Of a stretch of DNA of 64,000 nt, positions 33,667 to 46,457 are shown one piece after another. A program made the translations under genes and the position numbers. The DNA is taken from NCBI GenBank assembly GCA_021432605.1, contig MU271158.1, forward strand, positions 372,001 through 436,000, read 5' to 3'. The notes beneath the pieces are model-generated. The model did no database searches, was not told the origin of the DNA, and saw only the letters and a program-made list of their open reading frames with translations. Source of the DNA: Coniochaeta sp. PMI_546 (taxonomy: Eukaryota > Ascomycota > Sordariomycetes > Coniochaetales > Coniochaetaceae). Within the stretch, counting starts at the first letter, position 1. Each line of letters opens with the position of its first letter.

Positions 33667-34598
33667 TGGTGCATTCCAATGTGTATGACACCCATTGCCT
33701 CGTAAGACAGCCCCAAGCATGGCGGTCCGCCGCTGCGCAGCCCGTTTCGCATTGTTGGCGTAATGTGCAGACAGACTAGCCAACGTATAACGGCCACGGA
33801 ACCCGCGTGGTCGAAACCCAATGAGGCCAAGCCCTGTTGGTGTGGCAGAACAAAAGAGCACTCCCGAGCCCTCACAGTGTCGAGATGGCAGACGGTCGAG
33901 TCTCGGTAAAGAAGCTTTGCACCCAGCAGCGCCCGCGCTAGGGGTCGAGGGATGCTCCAGCGTGGGAAACGCAAGAAACGCCTTCGAAGCGAGCAAGACG
34001 CAAGATGGCGTCTGCGGGTGATACTGGCGAAGTATCAGCAGTGGTCTGGATTGTGATTGGCTGAGTCTCTGCTGGCGGCGGCCACGGTCGAGATGCAGAG
34101 TAGGTAGGAATGGGAAGGAGCAAAGTGTCGCGCCAGGCGGTAAAGAGCTGACATGCGAGATGTATCGAGTTCATGTAACCCGACGTCCGCTAGACGAGAA
34201 TAGGTTGAGTATCATCAATTCTGGCGGCATCGTTATTCTCGAGACAATATTATAATCATGTCATTTCATGTGAGGAGGATTAAGGCAGCCTTGGTCTGTG
34301 AGATCTGATGCTGTTGGAGCCGTGTTGCACGATCCTATCCCATCGGTATGTAGACCAGAAACAAAGCCAACAACATTGACAAAGTGTGCACGCCTCTTCA
34401 ATTCACGCCGCTTGGCTGGTATGTGAATTTTCGTGTCCCCAAGTCGGGGCGTAGACACATAACAACGCAAAGAAAATGTGTTGGCAGCCTGATCATCGTT
34501 ACAATCGCAGTCAACAGCCTCAACAAAATCACCGATTGTCGTGAAAACCCAAGCAATTGAAGGTGGACGCTAAAAAAAGAATCCCAACAGCAAAAGTG
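33667..34598. other. Intergenic region between TF and tRNA-Ala
   Basis: 3' flank of the Zn2Cys6 gene. No coding sequence supported. A short A run (34573-34579) lies downstream of the tRNA; it reads as a T run on the tRNA strand, a likely Pol III terminator. Confidence 0.55.
34573..34579 (-). terminator. Pol III terminator of tRNA-Ala
   Basis: Seven A on the plus strand, that is TTTTTTT on the tRNA strand, 20 nt past the tRNA 3' end. Oligo-T is the standard RNA polymerase III stop. Confidence 0.65.
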
Positions 34599-34706
34599 TG
34601 GAGGAGCTGGGAGTCGAACCCAGTACCTCGTGCAGGAACATGTACCGATGATCTCGGGGATCATCCGGATGCTAAGCACGCGCTCTACCAGATGAGCTAC
34701 ACCCCC
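34599..34706 (-). tRNA. tRNA-Ala (anticodon AGC) with a 35-nt intron
   Basis: The 108-nt gene folds as a cloverleaf: acceptor GGGGGTG/CTCCTCC, D stem GCTC/GAGC, anticodon stem CGTGC/GCACG, T stem CTGGG/CCCAG with loop TTCGACT, discriminator A. The anticodon loop is TTAGCA-T with AGC. The intron (34669-34635) sits after position 37, the standard site, and holds a 7-bp hairpin GATGATC/GATCATC. G3-U70, the identity element of alanine tRNAs, is present. Position 6-67 is a U-U mismatch, which is unusual but tolerable. Confidence 0.9.
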
Positions 34707-37700
34707 GTGACTGCCAGGAAGACCAGGTGAAACTACACCCCTCTCGGCTGTTGTTGGAGGGTGAGAGCTTATTGTCTTACTTGAACAGATAGATGGCTGG
34801 GACTGGCTGGTGTGCAGGAGACTTGACTCGTGGGAGGTGGATTCAGGGATCCGTCTTTTTTCGCTCAGAAGCATGCAACATCGGACCGTCCCAGCAGGCC
34901 GCCTCGGTCAGAAAGCACGGGCCCATACGCATGATTCGGTCCTCAAGGCGTGCGTGGCGTTTAGAGGGCAAGACAGGCCTAGCCGGGAAGCAGGTCCTCG
35001 TTCGATGGTCCGATTGCATAGCAGAGCAATGAAAGAAAACGAGACCTACACTACCAGCAGTAGCCGAATCCGGTGTAGGCTGGGCCGTGACGGTCATGTC
35101 TGTGATTGGATTGGCTATGATTGATGCATGGCGTCGCGCCCGAGGTGACTTTTGAACAATGCTAGGTCTACATCGGCTACCTGGTACTGGTCTAGCGGTC
35201 TAGCAAAGGGTATTCATGACAAGCACAAGTTGTCCTCGCCGAAGCGGGGACGGCACACGCCGTAAATGTCACGGAAATTCTGACAGAAGAACACTCCGCG
35301 CTGGCCGCTCAGTACGTGTGAAAGGGGCATCGTCTGATGGTCGCCGAACCATGGAGATCTGCGAAGTGGAAAAGGTGCATAATGCGGGACAATTTTTTTA
35401 ACCCCATCACGAGTCACCGAGGGTCGCGAATGCTGCCCTTGGTCGTCGGCGAAACTCGTGCTTCCCTCTTGGTGATTATTACAGCCGGTCCGACTCGTAG
35501 AGTTGCACTGAGAACTGTCAAGACTTGAGCCACGAGAAATCTTTGTGGCTCCCTCTGACGCAGCAGGCAGGCAGGGAGGCGGCCAGGCAGGTCAGTACAC
35601 TTTTGCATGAAGCGAGCTGTCTTACAATCTGACGGCGCCATGCATATGATTTTGCTTATCGAGTCATGCCCGGGCGCCGGGCGAGCTCCCTAGGCTTCAA
35701 GCTCCCACTGATTTGGGGGAATAAGCATCGTCGTTGCGAGACCAAGGGACTAGACGGGACCAACGAACGACCTTCAAAAGTTCCAAGTCGGGCCTTGCAT
35801 GGTGGAGTTACAAACACCACAAAACCCCAGCCAAACGAAACTGATCTCGAAACGGCAGGTTTTGGATCACCGTGCGAAGAAGCGGGCTTTTATTGGTTCT
35901 TTGTGGTTAGAGCAAGGCGACAGACACTCCGAGCAGACCTGGACACCTGGTAGGCTAAAGTCAGCCCTTAAACTGGTCGGTCACACAGGAGCGTTCCCTT
36001 TTTGCAGGGCTTGACCACCACAATGGCGCAGACGGCGCGAACCACCGCCAGACATGCAACTTCCGCGCCGGTGAACAATTTCAGCGTCTCTTCTTCAAGG
36101 ATACTTTCAGCTCCGGCCAAGAGTCGGGATTACATCCCGACTTGTAATTCTTGCCCGGAAGGAGCGGCATACCTCAGATATGGAGTGCGGCGTACGAATA
36201 GCGTGACGCCCTCATACGAATGGCGGTAGTCTTGGAAGTTGGAGCCGGTGATGAGTAGTGAGGTGGGTTTTTCTTGCCAACCCGGACGGATGTCGATTAG
36301 ACTGGAATTGTTCGTTCATGTGTGACCCCCTGAGAGTCTGAATAACAGGACGGTACTGTGGTAAAGTGCCACATCCACTGTGGGCTGCAAACCCCGCCAC
36401 GCTGCTCGTCGACATCGACTAGTAAGTAACTACAACCATTTGTGAAGTCATTCGGACGTCGCAAAGACAAAATCTGTGGTTGGCGATCGACGATGGACAC
36501 GAGAAGGCCCAGGAACCCATCCGGGCTCCTCCACCTGAGATCTAGATCTCTAGCAGATTATGCCGTGGCTGCAAGTCGACTGCAAATCGCAACAATAAAC
36601 ATCAACGATCAAGACAAGTCGTGGGTCCAAGACGAGCCATAGTGATGTATCCGTGACATGAGCTATCACATCAGTAGACGTACAGAATAGTCCATCGGGA
36701 ATGCAGCGCAAGCGATAGGTCTGGCGCAAGAGCTCGTCTAATGGCAGGCTCCAACTCAACGCCTGGCCACGGCGACGAGGCGAGGTAAAGTGAGAGCAGT
36801 GTTAACCATGAGCGGACATTCAGCCACGACAACGCCTTGTTTTACAAGCCAAGGTCCGTCAGGCCAGAGTCAATGCCTAGACTCTAGAGCAGCAGGCAGC
36901 GGATGCAAGTATGGGTGTGGCCCAACGGTGATACGCCTGCAGAACCGGGCAGCCTTTGACGGACCTTGAAGGCCGCCTGCTTCGCATCGATCTCTGCTAA
37001 TTCAGTCGCCTGGCCTTGCATGTGCGCATTTCCGTCTGTGACAGCATGAGCCAGAGGGTGTAATGGCATTGTTGCTCGGGCCGGGGACACAAGGGAGCAG
37101 CGAAGCGGCCTGGGGTATAACCGCTACCAATGGTCGTATATCAGAACACAATTCGAGCCAAATGGCCAGCGGCCAACGGGTGGCATCAAGTGCTGCCAAT
37201 ACTGCGGCCAGGAACGAGCCCGTTAGCAATATGGGCATATGGGACCTACAAACGTTGTATGCAAGGTGAGCGTCGTGGAAAAAATGACCGGCCAATGTCC
37301 AGTCAATTATCGCTGCGCTCGTCACCATGTCTGTGGCGGCCAGATGCTTTGCTTTAACCCGCCCAGACTCATCTACGCCGTGGCACGACGTTTGAGAGGT
37401 ACGAGCGTGGCATGCGGTTTGTTGATCCGCTCTGTCCATTGGCGAGTACGGGCAGCAGCCTTGTCCTTGTCCAGCCGAGAATGAAGTAGGTAGAGGTACC
37501 TAAGTTAGGTCCGGATGGCTTACTGTGGTAAGCTTCTGGAGAGATGTGATGGTTTGATGCAAGACGAGGAAACGGAGCCAACATGAGCCCCACCGCACCC
37601 TTCCACAGCAGGCGGATGGCCGTTCTTTCCCTTTACAGATGGACGTGAACCAGTACAAAGATGTTTGATAGTTTCCGCTTTACCGGAGCGGTTGTCTGAT

Positions 37701-40700
37701 GACAAAGTTCAAGTTTGGTCCAACCTTATAGGTTTTTTTTTCTCTTTCTTCCCTGTCTTTCTGACGATTGCCCCTCCTTGCAAACAGCAAAAATGCACTG
37801 TTGCGCTTGCCTGATCATGTTGGCAGGAAAAAGGTTTCATTGAAGCGGAAGGAACGATACATGCCTCGAGAACCGTTCAAATCTGCCCCGTTTATGAGAT
37901 CCACTTATTTTAGTGACTTTGCGTCCACCACCTACCAGAGTAACTTCGTCATTCGGAACCTCAACATGCCAGAAACGCCTCTAACCTTGCCAAGACCACG
38001 CCGAATAGCCCCATCGTCCTGCTGAGCGACCTGGTAAAAGTCGCTCGCGATCACGAGTATCAGCAGGATCATTCCGATGGAGTACGTAGAAGGGCTTACT
38101 CACAATGGTTCTTGTACATGTACAAATCGCTGTGATGGATGCGAATCACTACTCGTGCAAGCGTCCAGATTGTCACCACTGCCACTCCTTACTGGTGAGG
38201 TACTACTCATTGCGGGTGAAGTCAGCATCTTCAAAACACAGCAAACTGGCCAATTATAGCCGGATAAGACGGACATCGAAATGTGAGCCGGGATGATGAT
38301 AACGAAACCAGTAATAAATGGTAAGCCTGTGCCTTTTGACTTCTACGACATGCAACGCTCGCCTCGGCAGAGATCGAAACGGCCTTGGTTTCCTCATGCT
38401 CAAGGTACCTTAGCCAAAGAGACATGTTGGGCCTGGAAAGCGACCTTCCTTGGCTGCACCGTCTTTGTGGCTTTGGTTCCCTGGGGTCCGATCAGCCAAG
38501 CAGAGTCCAAGTCCCTCAACAAGCGGAGGAAATACGGACAGCTTCCCTGACGCTGCAGCGTCAAATGTTTCAGAGGCTGAACCACCTGGTACCGGAACAC
38601 CGGCGGCGTACGGCAAGAGATCATTGTCCAAGTGACCCTCTAAACGAGGCAATTAAGAAACTGAGATTGCCACGCCGCGATCGCGTGAGATACCTCGCTT
38701 TGATAGCCCCTCAGACAGAGGCATGTGGGTTCGCAGCGTACACTACTCGTCGTTCAGGCCAGCTGCGAGAGCTCGAATCCCGGGAAACGCTTTAGGAAGT
38801 ACACCGGATCGAGTCAGTAGCACCCAGATTGGTCTTGTACAACGGAAAGTTGTCGAACTGGAAAGGCTCTGTACATAGTAAGGGTTCAAAATCTCCACAT
38901 TCTATTCGCCATAACAGAGGAAAGTCCTGGGTATAGAATTCACACGGCCTAGGCGATCAGCATCCATCTCGTACCGACCACAATTTTGTTTAATGGACTA
39001 TGGATGATGGCACTATCGACTGTCTTACATTGCCCGGCAGCCCGGACAATCCAGCTCATCAATGGGGCGCAGGTGCCGCCTGTTTTCGCTATCGCTGCAA
39101 GCTTGGTAAGAATGCAGTCAGTCTCCATTTTGGATCCTGTTTCTTCCTTGCTGTCGTTGTCTGGGCGGCGGATTCGACGCTTCTGCATTCGCACCCCTCA
39201 TCCAGCCCCTCCTGACTGGCGGTTCTGGAGCTGACAGTCAAGCCACAACTAAGACCGAAAGAGCCTATCCCTGAATATCGAAGCTGGGAGGAGTGCATGG
39301 CGGACGGTACCTCATCCCGTTGACTTTCTTGATAGAACTTGTGCAACAATTGCTGCCCTGCCTGCTTTATCTGCCTCACAGCCTGCCCAAGCGCTGTCAT
39401 CCTTCGGCGGAGGGAGGTCGGCAGGATGGACGATATCCTGGTGCCGTCAGTATCATAGACACTGCGTTGCTGACCATGGGTTCAAGGCTTCAAGCCACAA
39501 CCGGGAACTGGACCGAGCATGTCATTGGTTTACCCCATGCTCCTCCTGCATTAGACATACCCTCTTCCCGGAGCGTCCTACACACCCCTGACACCCTCGC
39601 AGAAAACAGCTCGCAGCCCACGGACCCTCAGTCTGGCTGGAATTTGAACTGCACATCAACCCCTCCACGAGCAACCCGGCCGACAGGGACAGATAGGGGC
39701 ACAGCGTCTTCGACCCATGTTCGGGGGTCCAGCGTACTCGTACAGAGTATAACTGGAAGAAGACACAAACCGAAAACACCAACAAGCTTCTGTGATGACA
39801 ATCCACTTCACACTTGAGCAGCGTCTCAGCCACCACCCAGACACGCGGACGTGGACGTGGAATCACGCTCTACACTCCGGCTACCTTCTTTCTCCGAGTA
39901 CTTCGAACACGCAAGATCATGCGTGGCCCTTGGGAAAAGCCTTCTAGAGTCTAGAGTCTAGTGTAGAGGGGAGGGCGTTGCACTAGTTGCACCGTGCGAA
40001 GTCCTCGGTCATCTGCACGCTAGGGTGCTGAGATCGTCCATAATACCACTTCACGGGCTGCTGGGACGGTGTCTCATGCTGCGGTTGCAGCTGCGGCACA
40101 CTGATTGATGACTTCCAACATCTGGCCTGACGATTCCTTTAATTCCACTATCAATTTTAATCCATTCACTTCACGAGAACCGCCAACGCGTCCGCCCTCG
40201 ACGATGGGTGGCTATTAACAGTCTAAACCCTGCAACAACCAGGAAGATGCCGCACTATTTGCTACCTCAGCCAAAGAGGCGTGGTTTTGCCACAAAGGAA
40301 CAGATTGTCACTGGAATCAGCTCTCCTCACCCACAAGCCCCCTGCTGCCGCTTGTTCCTGAGGTAAGTTACCGTACGAATGCAAGTACTCTTTCCACGAG
40401 CAGCCCAGCAATCGGTACCAATGCACCGTGGTAGCATTTGTTACGGAAGCCGAGCTTGCGAAGCCAGGCTAATAATAGGGTGACTTGCCATGTTCGAACT
40501 GCGAAGGGGTGATCCAACACTACCTTGTCCACTCCTTTGCGAAGTAACCGAGATATAAATGGTGTAAAACAGATAAAGGGGAACCTTGGCCGACAGGACA
40601 TCGCAACAAGAGGAGCCACGCCAACAGCCAGTTACGTATGACTAGATGGTCGCAACGAGGCAAGCACGAAATGCTCAGATACATTGCTCGTATTTTTGCT

Positions 40701-42821
40701 GGGGGTTCAAAAGTTTAGTACGTACAGTAGACTTTAGCCAGCCGCTCCGCAGGCCGCTTTACATCTGTGATTTCTCGGATGCCTGCCTCTCCATTCGCCA
40801 CGAGCAGGTCATCATTTGATACTTGTTGTGCCTCAAAGTCGCTCACGGTTCCTCTCTGGGTAACAGCCGCCGGACATATATTGGTGTTTTGGCAGCCGGA
40901 GCATCGGACTACACCCTACAACTTGCTATAATGCAAACTTGGAAGCAAGGCTCAGGTTGCTCGACCGAGAGTCTCGGCATCTGGCGAAAGTCGTGCTCTT
41001 TGCCCGGTGCACCGAGATACTTGTAACAAAGGCACGACCTCTGTCTACTATGTAATGAATGAATTGTGCGCCTTACGACAGGTATTTTCAAGGCACAACT
41101 TCTCTCATGTGGCATGCTGGGCCGAAAAGTGCACACACAGTACGTCTCACTGTACGCAGAGACCGAGCAGTGGGCACTGTGTTTGATCCCGGGCAGCACT
41201 CTCTGACACTTATCAAAGACGGTCTTGATCAAGGCAATCAGGCGCAGTGCCAATGTGGGTCTGCTTGACGCTAGTGGACAAATCACGAAGCTGCTGAGCC
41301 AAGGGAGGCAGGAGCGTTTATTGGGTACTCAGCGTAGGTACTTTCTCTCGCGCGTGTGGGACATTGGGTTTTTGGCTGTCGGTATGACCTTCGAAGCCCA
41401 TCCATTTTCCACAGTTTTGTCACTTTCTCTTGCAGCAAGATTCCCTTCATTTCTACACCCCCTCCTTACCAGAGTACCCCTCGTCCACCTTGAGTGCTCT
41501 TCGCATGCACCCGCTGTGAGCTCGACCCAATCAGAGATGATAACTCTTGACCATTCTGGCCCCACAGCCAAGGATGTACCATGTACCCAGTCAAGCGCAG
41601 CACCCAGGCACTGACATGCCAAATGGATCATTCATGACGGAACAACCACCAGGTACAAGGTAAATGAGGACTAAAATCCGTCACCACGCAACCACCCTCA
41701 CTCAACATGGATCGTGTGAGTGTGTTAGCTCCGGATGGGGATACGTCGATGGTCTGGATGTTTTCCGCTGCCTCTTTTTCTCCATGTGTCGGACGCTATC
41801 TATCTCCTGGATAGCTCTGTGCCTCTCTCTCCTTTACAACGTCTCGGCTGTCTTCCAGCTGTACTCTAATCTAGTAATTACCTCTGCTCCTCCTGGTCTT
41901 CCATTGCCGGTCTTAGACAGACGTCAATCTCAGACTCGAGAATTCCATCACCATCCTCTCCCTTACCGTCATCGTGCTCCTCGTCCTGCAGCTTACCTCC
42001 AGACGCAGGCTCTTCGTCACGACATCCACCTGGTATCCTATCTGAGAGCTTGCTGGTGAAAGCTGGACCTTTTCACGAGAGACGCTGACGCCGAGCCGTA
42101 TCCATACAGCGGTACTCCCTCAAGGCTGCGTGGTTCCCTGAATATTTTCCAAAACCGAACAACGAGAGAGCAATCGAGCGGGCTCAACTATCGACTCATC
42201 GTTGCCAAACCTTGTCCCAGTGTACATGACGATTCCCCCATCCTACAAGCTGGTCTGAACGACATTCGGAAGCTACATAAAGTCAAGAGCCCGCTCGCTC
42301 TTTCGCCGGGGTCGAGCACGACTGCGGACAACACCAAGGATGGCATAGCAACATTGAACGGGCACCCACGAATGGAAATAGCCTTTCCTCCGCCGTCAAG
42401 CGAGGCCATTAAAGACAAAAGTCTAACTCGATCCAGACAGGTGTATTCTGCTTGAGGCAGAGTAGCATTGTTGTGAGACTGCCCTGGTCAAGGGAAGCAC
42501 GTAGGTGACAGACGGCCGCAATATCCGAAGCAGCTACGACCGACCAACAACGTCAGTGACTCCCGTCTGGCCTTCGTGTCAACTGACGGGCGATTCCACC
42601 TTCATCGATCTTTCCTCGTCGAGTGAATAAGTGTCAATATCGTACGACATCAGTTCAGACTTGTAGCCTGCACCTTCCGCCAAGTCTACGACTCCTCCCA
42701 GTTCCGCCGCAATCCACTTCACCAACTTCGCACCCAGCAGACACGAACACAAACCTCTGCACAGCAGTCGTTGTCTGCCTGGATCTGCATCACCCACCCT
42801 GGCCTTGGCTCTGTGATCCTC
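34707..42821. other. 8.1-kb stretch with no supported gene
   Basis: Open frames up to 174 codons occur (for example 39293-39817 plus, 37002-37439 minus), but none shows a domain, signal peptide, repeats or sensible splice partners. Pyrimidine-rich tracts near 37730-37780 and 42660-42900 look promoter-like. The last 1-1.5 kb is probably promoter and 5' UTR of the cyclin gene. A short TCTAGAG repeat occurs at 39940-39962. No transposon ends were noticed. A lineage-specific gene or noncoding RNA may be hidden here. Confidence 0.45.
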
Positions 42822-45328
42822 ATGTATCCGACAGCTTCTTCTCACCAGCTCGACTACCGATCCTCTTCCTCCTTCCTACCATCACCTGCAAACCACCTCG
42901 ATCGATACTCCGACTACCACATCCGCCCAACGTCGACCAACGAACGGAAAAGCAAAGATCAGCAAATAAACAGGCAACATTTCGGGTCCTCACAAGAACA
43001 GAGCAAGGCTCTCTACTGGAGCGGTCCAGTGAGTGGTCTTCGGACGCCTCCCACGGAGGAAATGGGCACGACATACCAGGTGCCAAATATGGCATCTTAT
43101 GAAAATAACCACGTCCACCGGTCAACTTACGGATCGAAGATAGGGCACACAGATCGGACAAGAGGCGCGGTCGGCGATTCCATATACGACGCAGCAACGA
43201 GGTATTCCACGTCCCAGGAATATACTCAGCAGCACCAGTACCAGCAATCACAATCACTCCACCAACACCAGCAACAATCCCTTCCGCAAGCTCGCCCCCG
43301 TATCTTGCACTCGACAACAACTTCTCAACCCGCGACATCACGTCCCTCGACAAGACCTACCACACCCTCCTCCGCAGCGTCCGTGAAGTCGCAGGCTGAT
43401 GCCGTGACAGCAGCAAGGGATGCAGGCATGGTCCTGCACAATCTGCAGATCCCGACATGTATAAGTCCTAACGGCGGAGACTTGGCCGACTTCACCGCGC
43501 AGGTAAGATGCCTCCGGAACCAACAAAAGTCCTGCTGTTTCTCATGAACTGGATCTAACGTTGCCTCTCCTCAGATCACATGCTTGTTTTGGTTCGAGTC
43601 GATCAAGACACTGGAGGCAGCGGAAAACATTGGATCGCTCCCACCCAGCGCTCCGCCGCGTCGACTGACCGAGAACGCACTGCCTCTGCCAAGCTTCAAG
43701 AAATGGGTGCACACCGTTTTATCGACAACGCAAGTAACGCAGAATGTCATAATTCTGGCACTGATGTTCATTTATCGTTTAAAGGTAAAGAATCCAGCTG
43801 TGAAAGGTCGCTCTGGCAGCGAGTATCGGCTTCTGACAGTAGCTTTGATGCTTGGCAACAAATGTGGGTCCAGTTCCCGAGTCCTTTAGCCTTGGTGAAT
43901 GACATGGAAATTGACATAGCTACAGTCCTTGATGATAACACCTATACGAACAAGACATGGGCCGAGGTATCAGGCATATCGGTTACCGAGATACACGTCA
44001 TGGAAGTGGAGTTCCTGAGTAACATGCGGTACGGCCTGCTTGCGTCGAAGGAGGAGTGGGAGGAGTGGCTGGTCAAGCTCGCCAAGTTCTGGGAGTACTG
44101 TCAGCGTGCACAACGGCCGGCACCGTCACCGTTGGTGCTTCCATCTACGGGACAGCGAAGCAGCTTCGCCTCTCCGTTACCATCCCCTACAGGGATGTTG
44201 CAGTTGACGCCGGGTGGACATCAGCCAACACAGGTGCTGCAGACGTACTCGCCCACATCGAACGCGTCACATAGCAACAACAACGCGCCATGGCCGACGG
44301 CTTATCAACAGAGCAATGCAACATCACCACTAGCTCTGAAGCCAGTCCTGCAAGGCTACAGGAAGCGGAGTTACGCAGACGAGGACCCTACTGAGCCACC
44401 GCCGAAGAGGATGAGCCGGCAGCAGCTGCCGAGTCAGACCCAGCCGCAGATGCCAGGACAGGACCTGCTGTACCAGAGCTCTGACGATCAGAGTCGACGC
44501 TTCGTGCCATCCTCGACAGCCGCATCGGAACCCCCGAGGCTTCCGGTTCCAAGCCTGAGTCTTAACACCAACACGCAGAGCTTGCCAGCGGGCCTTACTC
44601 AAGCCACAGCTGTGCAGTACGCTACCCATCAGCCGTCCGCGCTTTCGCTGCCACCTCTGGTCCCAGGTGTTCGGGCCATGTCGACAGTGTTTCCACCTTC
44701 AGCGACAACGTTTGCGCCTCAGCTTCCAGTGCTTGGCAATAGTGGGTCTTCGGTTCCATCGTTGTCGGCTCCCTCGATAACACCCACGTCATCGTTTCCG
44801 CCATCGAACTACGGGACGCCGACGAAGCGACTATCCCCTCAAAGCGCGTTGACTCCCGGTGCTGGAGCATATGCCTCGTCACCCCTCACGGACTCGTTCA
44901 GCAACCACAACATGACGCCGATGGGCAATATGAGCAACGGTAGCGGTGTCCGTACGCCGATTTCGAATTCGCCCTCTGTCTACCTGCAGCAGCGGCCCAG
45001 TCCGTACAAGCCTGTGCGTCACGTCAACACCCTTTTGTACCCGCCGCCGTCGGCCTTCCTCCACGAGTACCACATCAGCAACGCTGTACCGCCGACGCAG
45101 ATGCACTATCAGCCACTGGGCCGTCGGAACGAGTTCAGGACTGGTGTCGTGCCCGAGTTTGCCATGGCGAGGAACAATCTGTTCGACACTGGGCATCACG
45201 GGCTTCCACCCATGCCCGCTCAGACTTTGCAGCAAATGCAGCACAGTCAGGCGACCCAAAGTCAGAACACATTGCATGGTCAATATGACCAGGCCGTCAG
45301 CCAATACGGCCCTCCTCAGTTCCGCTGA
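42822..45328 (+). CDS. PHO80/PCL-type cyclin
   Basis: Three exons: 42822-43502, 43575-43863 and 43926-45328, encoding 790 residues. I chose ATG 42822 (MYPTASSHQLDY); an in-frame upstream start would add only 17 residues of low complexity. Residues 1-215 are hydrophilic with a Gln/His-rich tract (about 130-160). The cyclin box spans about 228-350: [73 protein letters not shown], and HVMEVEFLSNMRYGLLAS. The acceptor ACAG/TC was preferred because it restores [10 protein letters not shown], the conserved core. The 430-residue C-terminus is Pro/Ser/Gln-rich and probably disordered. Such cyclins bind PHO85-type CDKs and act in cell cycle, morphogenesis or phosphate response. Confidence 0.9.
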
Positions 45329-46457
45329 GGCTAAGTCTTGTCAACAACAGACTCGACCATCTCCCACGCAGCCTGGGGGTTGCGGTCGCTTTCTTTCAGC
45401 CCACCCGCAACACACCATTTGATTATGTCTCCTGTACTTCTATCAGCATCGAGTCTCAAAAAGACTACCGGCGTTAACGGTCAACGCTTTTCATCATCGA
45501 TGATCTATCAACTTGACGCAAGTCCAAACTAAAATCGACGTGTCCAAATTATCTTTGCATTCTCGGCTTTTTTTCCCCAGTACCTCATAGCGGGCGACTG
45601 ATTACAACTTTGCGGCATGCATCAGGGGATAACTGCATTGCTTGGAGTTTATTTTTCTTTTCTTGTTGCTTTTCGTTTTTCCCTCTTCCGGCATGGAGTC
45701 TGCAGGAAGCAGGTGCCACATACCAGACTGCGATAGAGCAAGGCGAGCCTCAGCATCGATGGTATGCTAGAGGTGTGCGGGCAGGAGGAACAGCAGGGAT
45801 CTTCAATGGTAGCGCTTCCGAGACCGAGCTTGGTCTTTGGAATGCCAGAAGTTTGGCCATGTAGATAGAAAGTCGCTATGCTGCTCGCCTATTCTTGGTC
45901 AAGCACCCGGATCGGGCTCTCGGAGTCAGAGCAAGTCTGCAGCTCTGGGAGAGTAGATAGATATCAGGTAGTACATGAAGAGAACCATGTGACTGCTACA
46001 TACACCTGTGTCTCTCTGTCTCCAGTGCTGATTGTGATGGTTACGATGTTGCAGAGGTCCCTTTCCGCGGTATTTGCTGCGGACATGGTTCGCTGATGGA
46101 TGCTACTACAGCTCGGCATCCCGGTGACAACTCAACGCCAGACGCTCCTGCCTCCCACCGAACCTGACGAAGCCGCGATAAGTTATCAGCACATCGAGAC
46201 CTCGCTCTAGAGCTCCAAGATTACTGTGGCCTGGACTCTAGACGCATCAGTTTTGAGGTTTTGTTGGGTCCGAACGCTTCTGATACCACAGAGCCTGCTC
46301 TGCGGGGTTACACAAGGGAACAAGGCTGCGTTGCGGAAAGGACCTTTTCATTGGGCACGGAGTTGCCGCAAGGCCGAGCAGGCGTCGCGATGTTTCAGCT
46401 CTTCAAACCGAAGATCTGGCAAGCCCATACCTACCTACCAGATCTTTGCACGCAATC
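45329..46457. other. Intergenic region, no gene seen
   Basis: 3' UTR of the cyclin gene and promoter of the HET gene. The longest frames are under 110 codons and show no domain. Confidence 0.6.

Noticed and set aside
33469-33996. 175-codon minus-strand frame
   Set aside because: Half of it is antisense to the Zn2Cys6 gene; the rest shows no domain.
39293-39817. 174-codon plus-strand frame
   Set aside because: No homology cue, signal peptide or splice partner; Leu-rich start by chance is likely.
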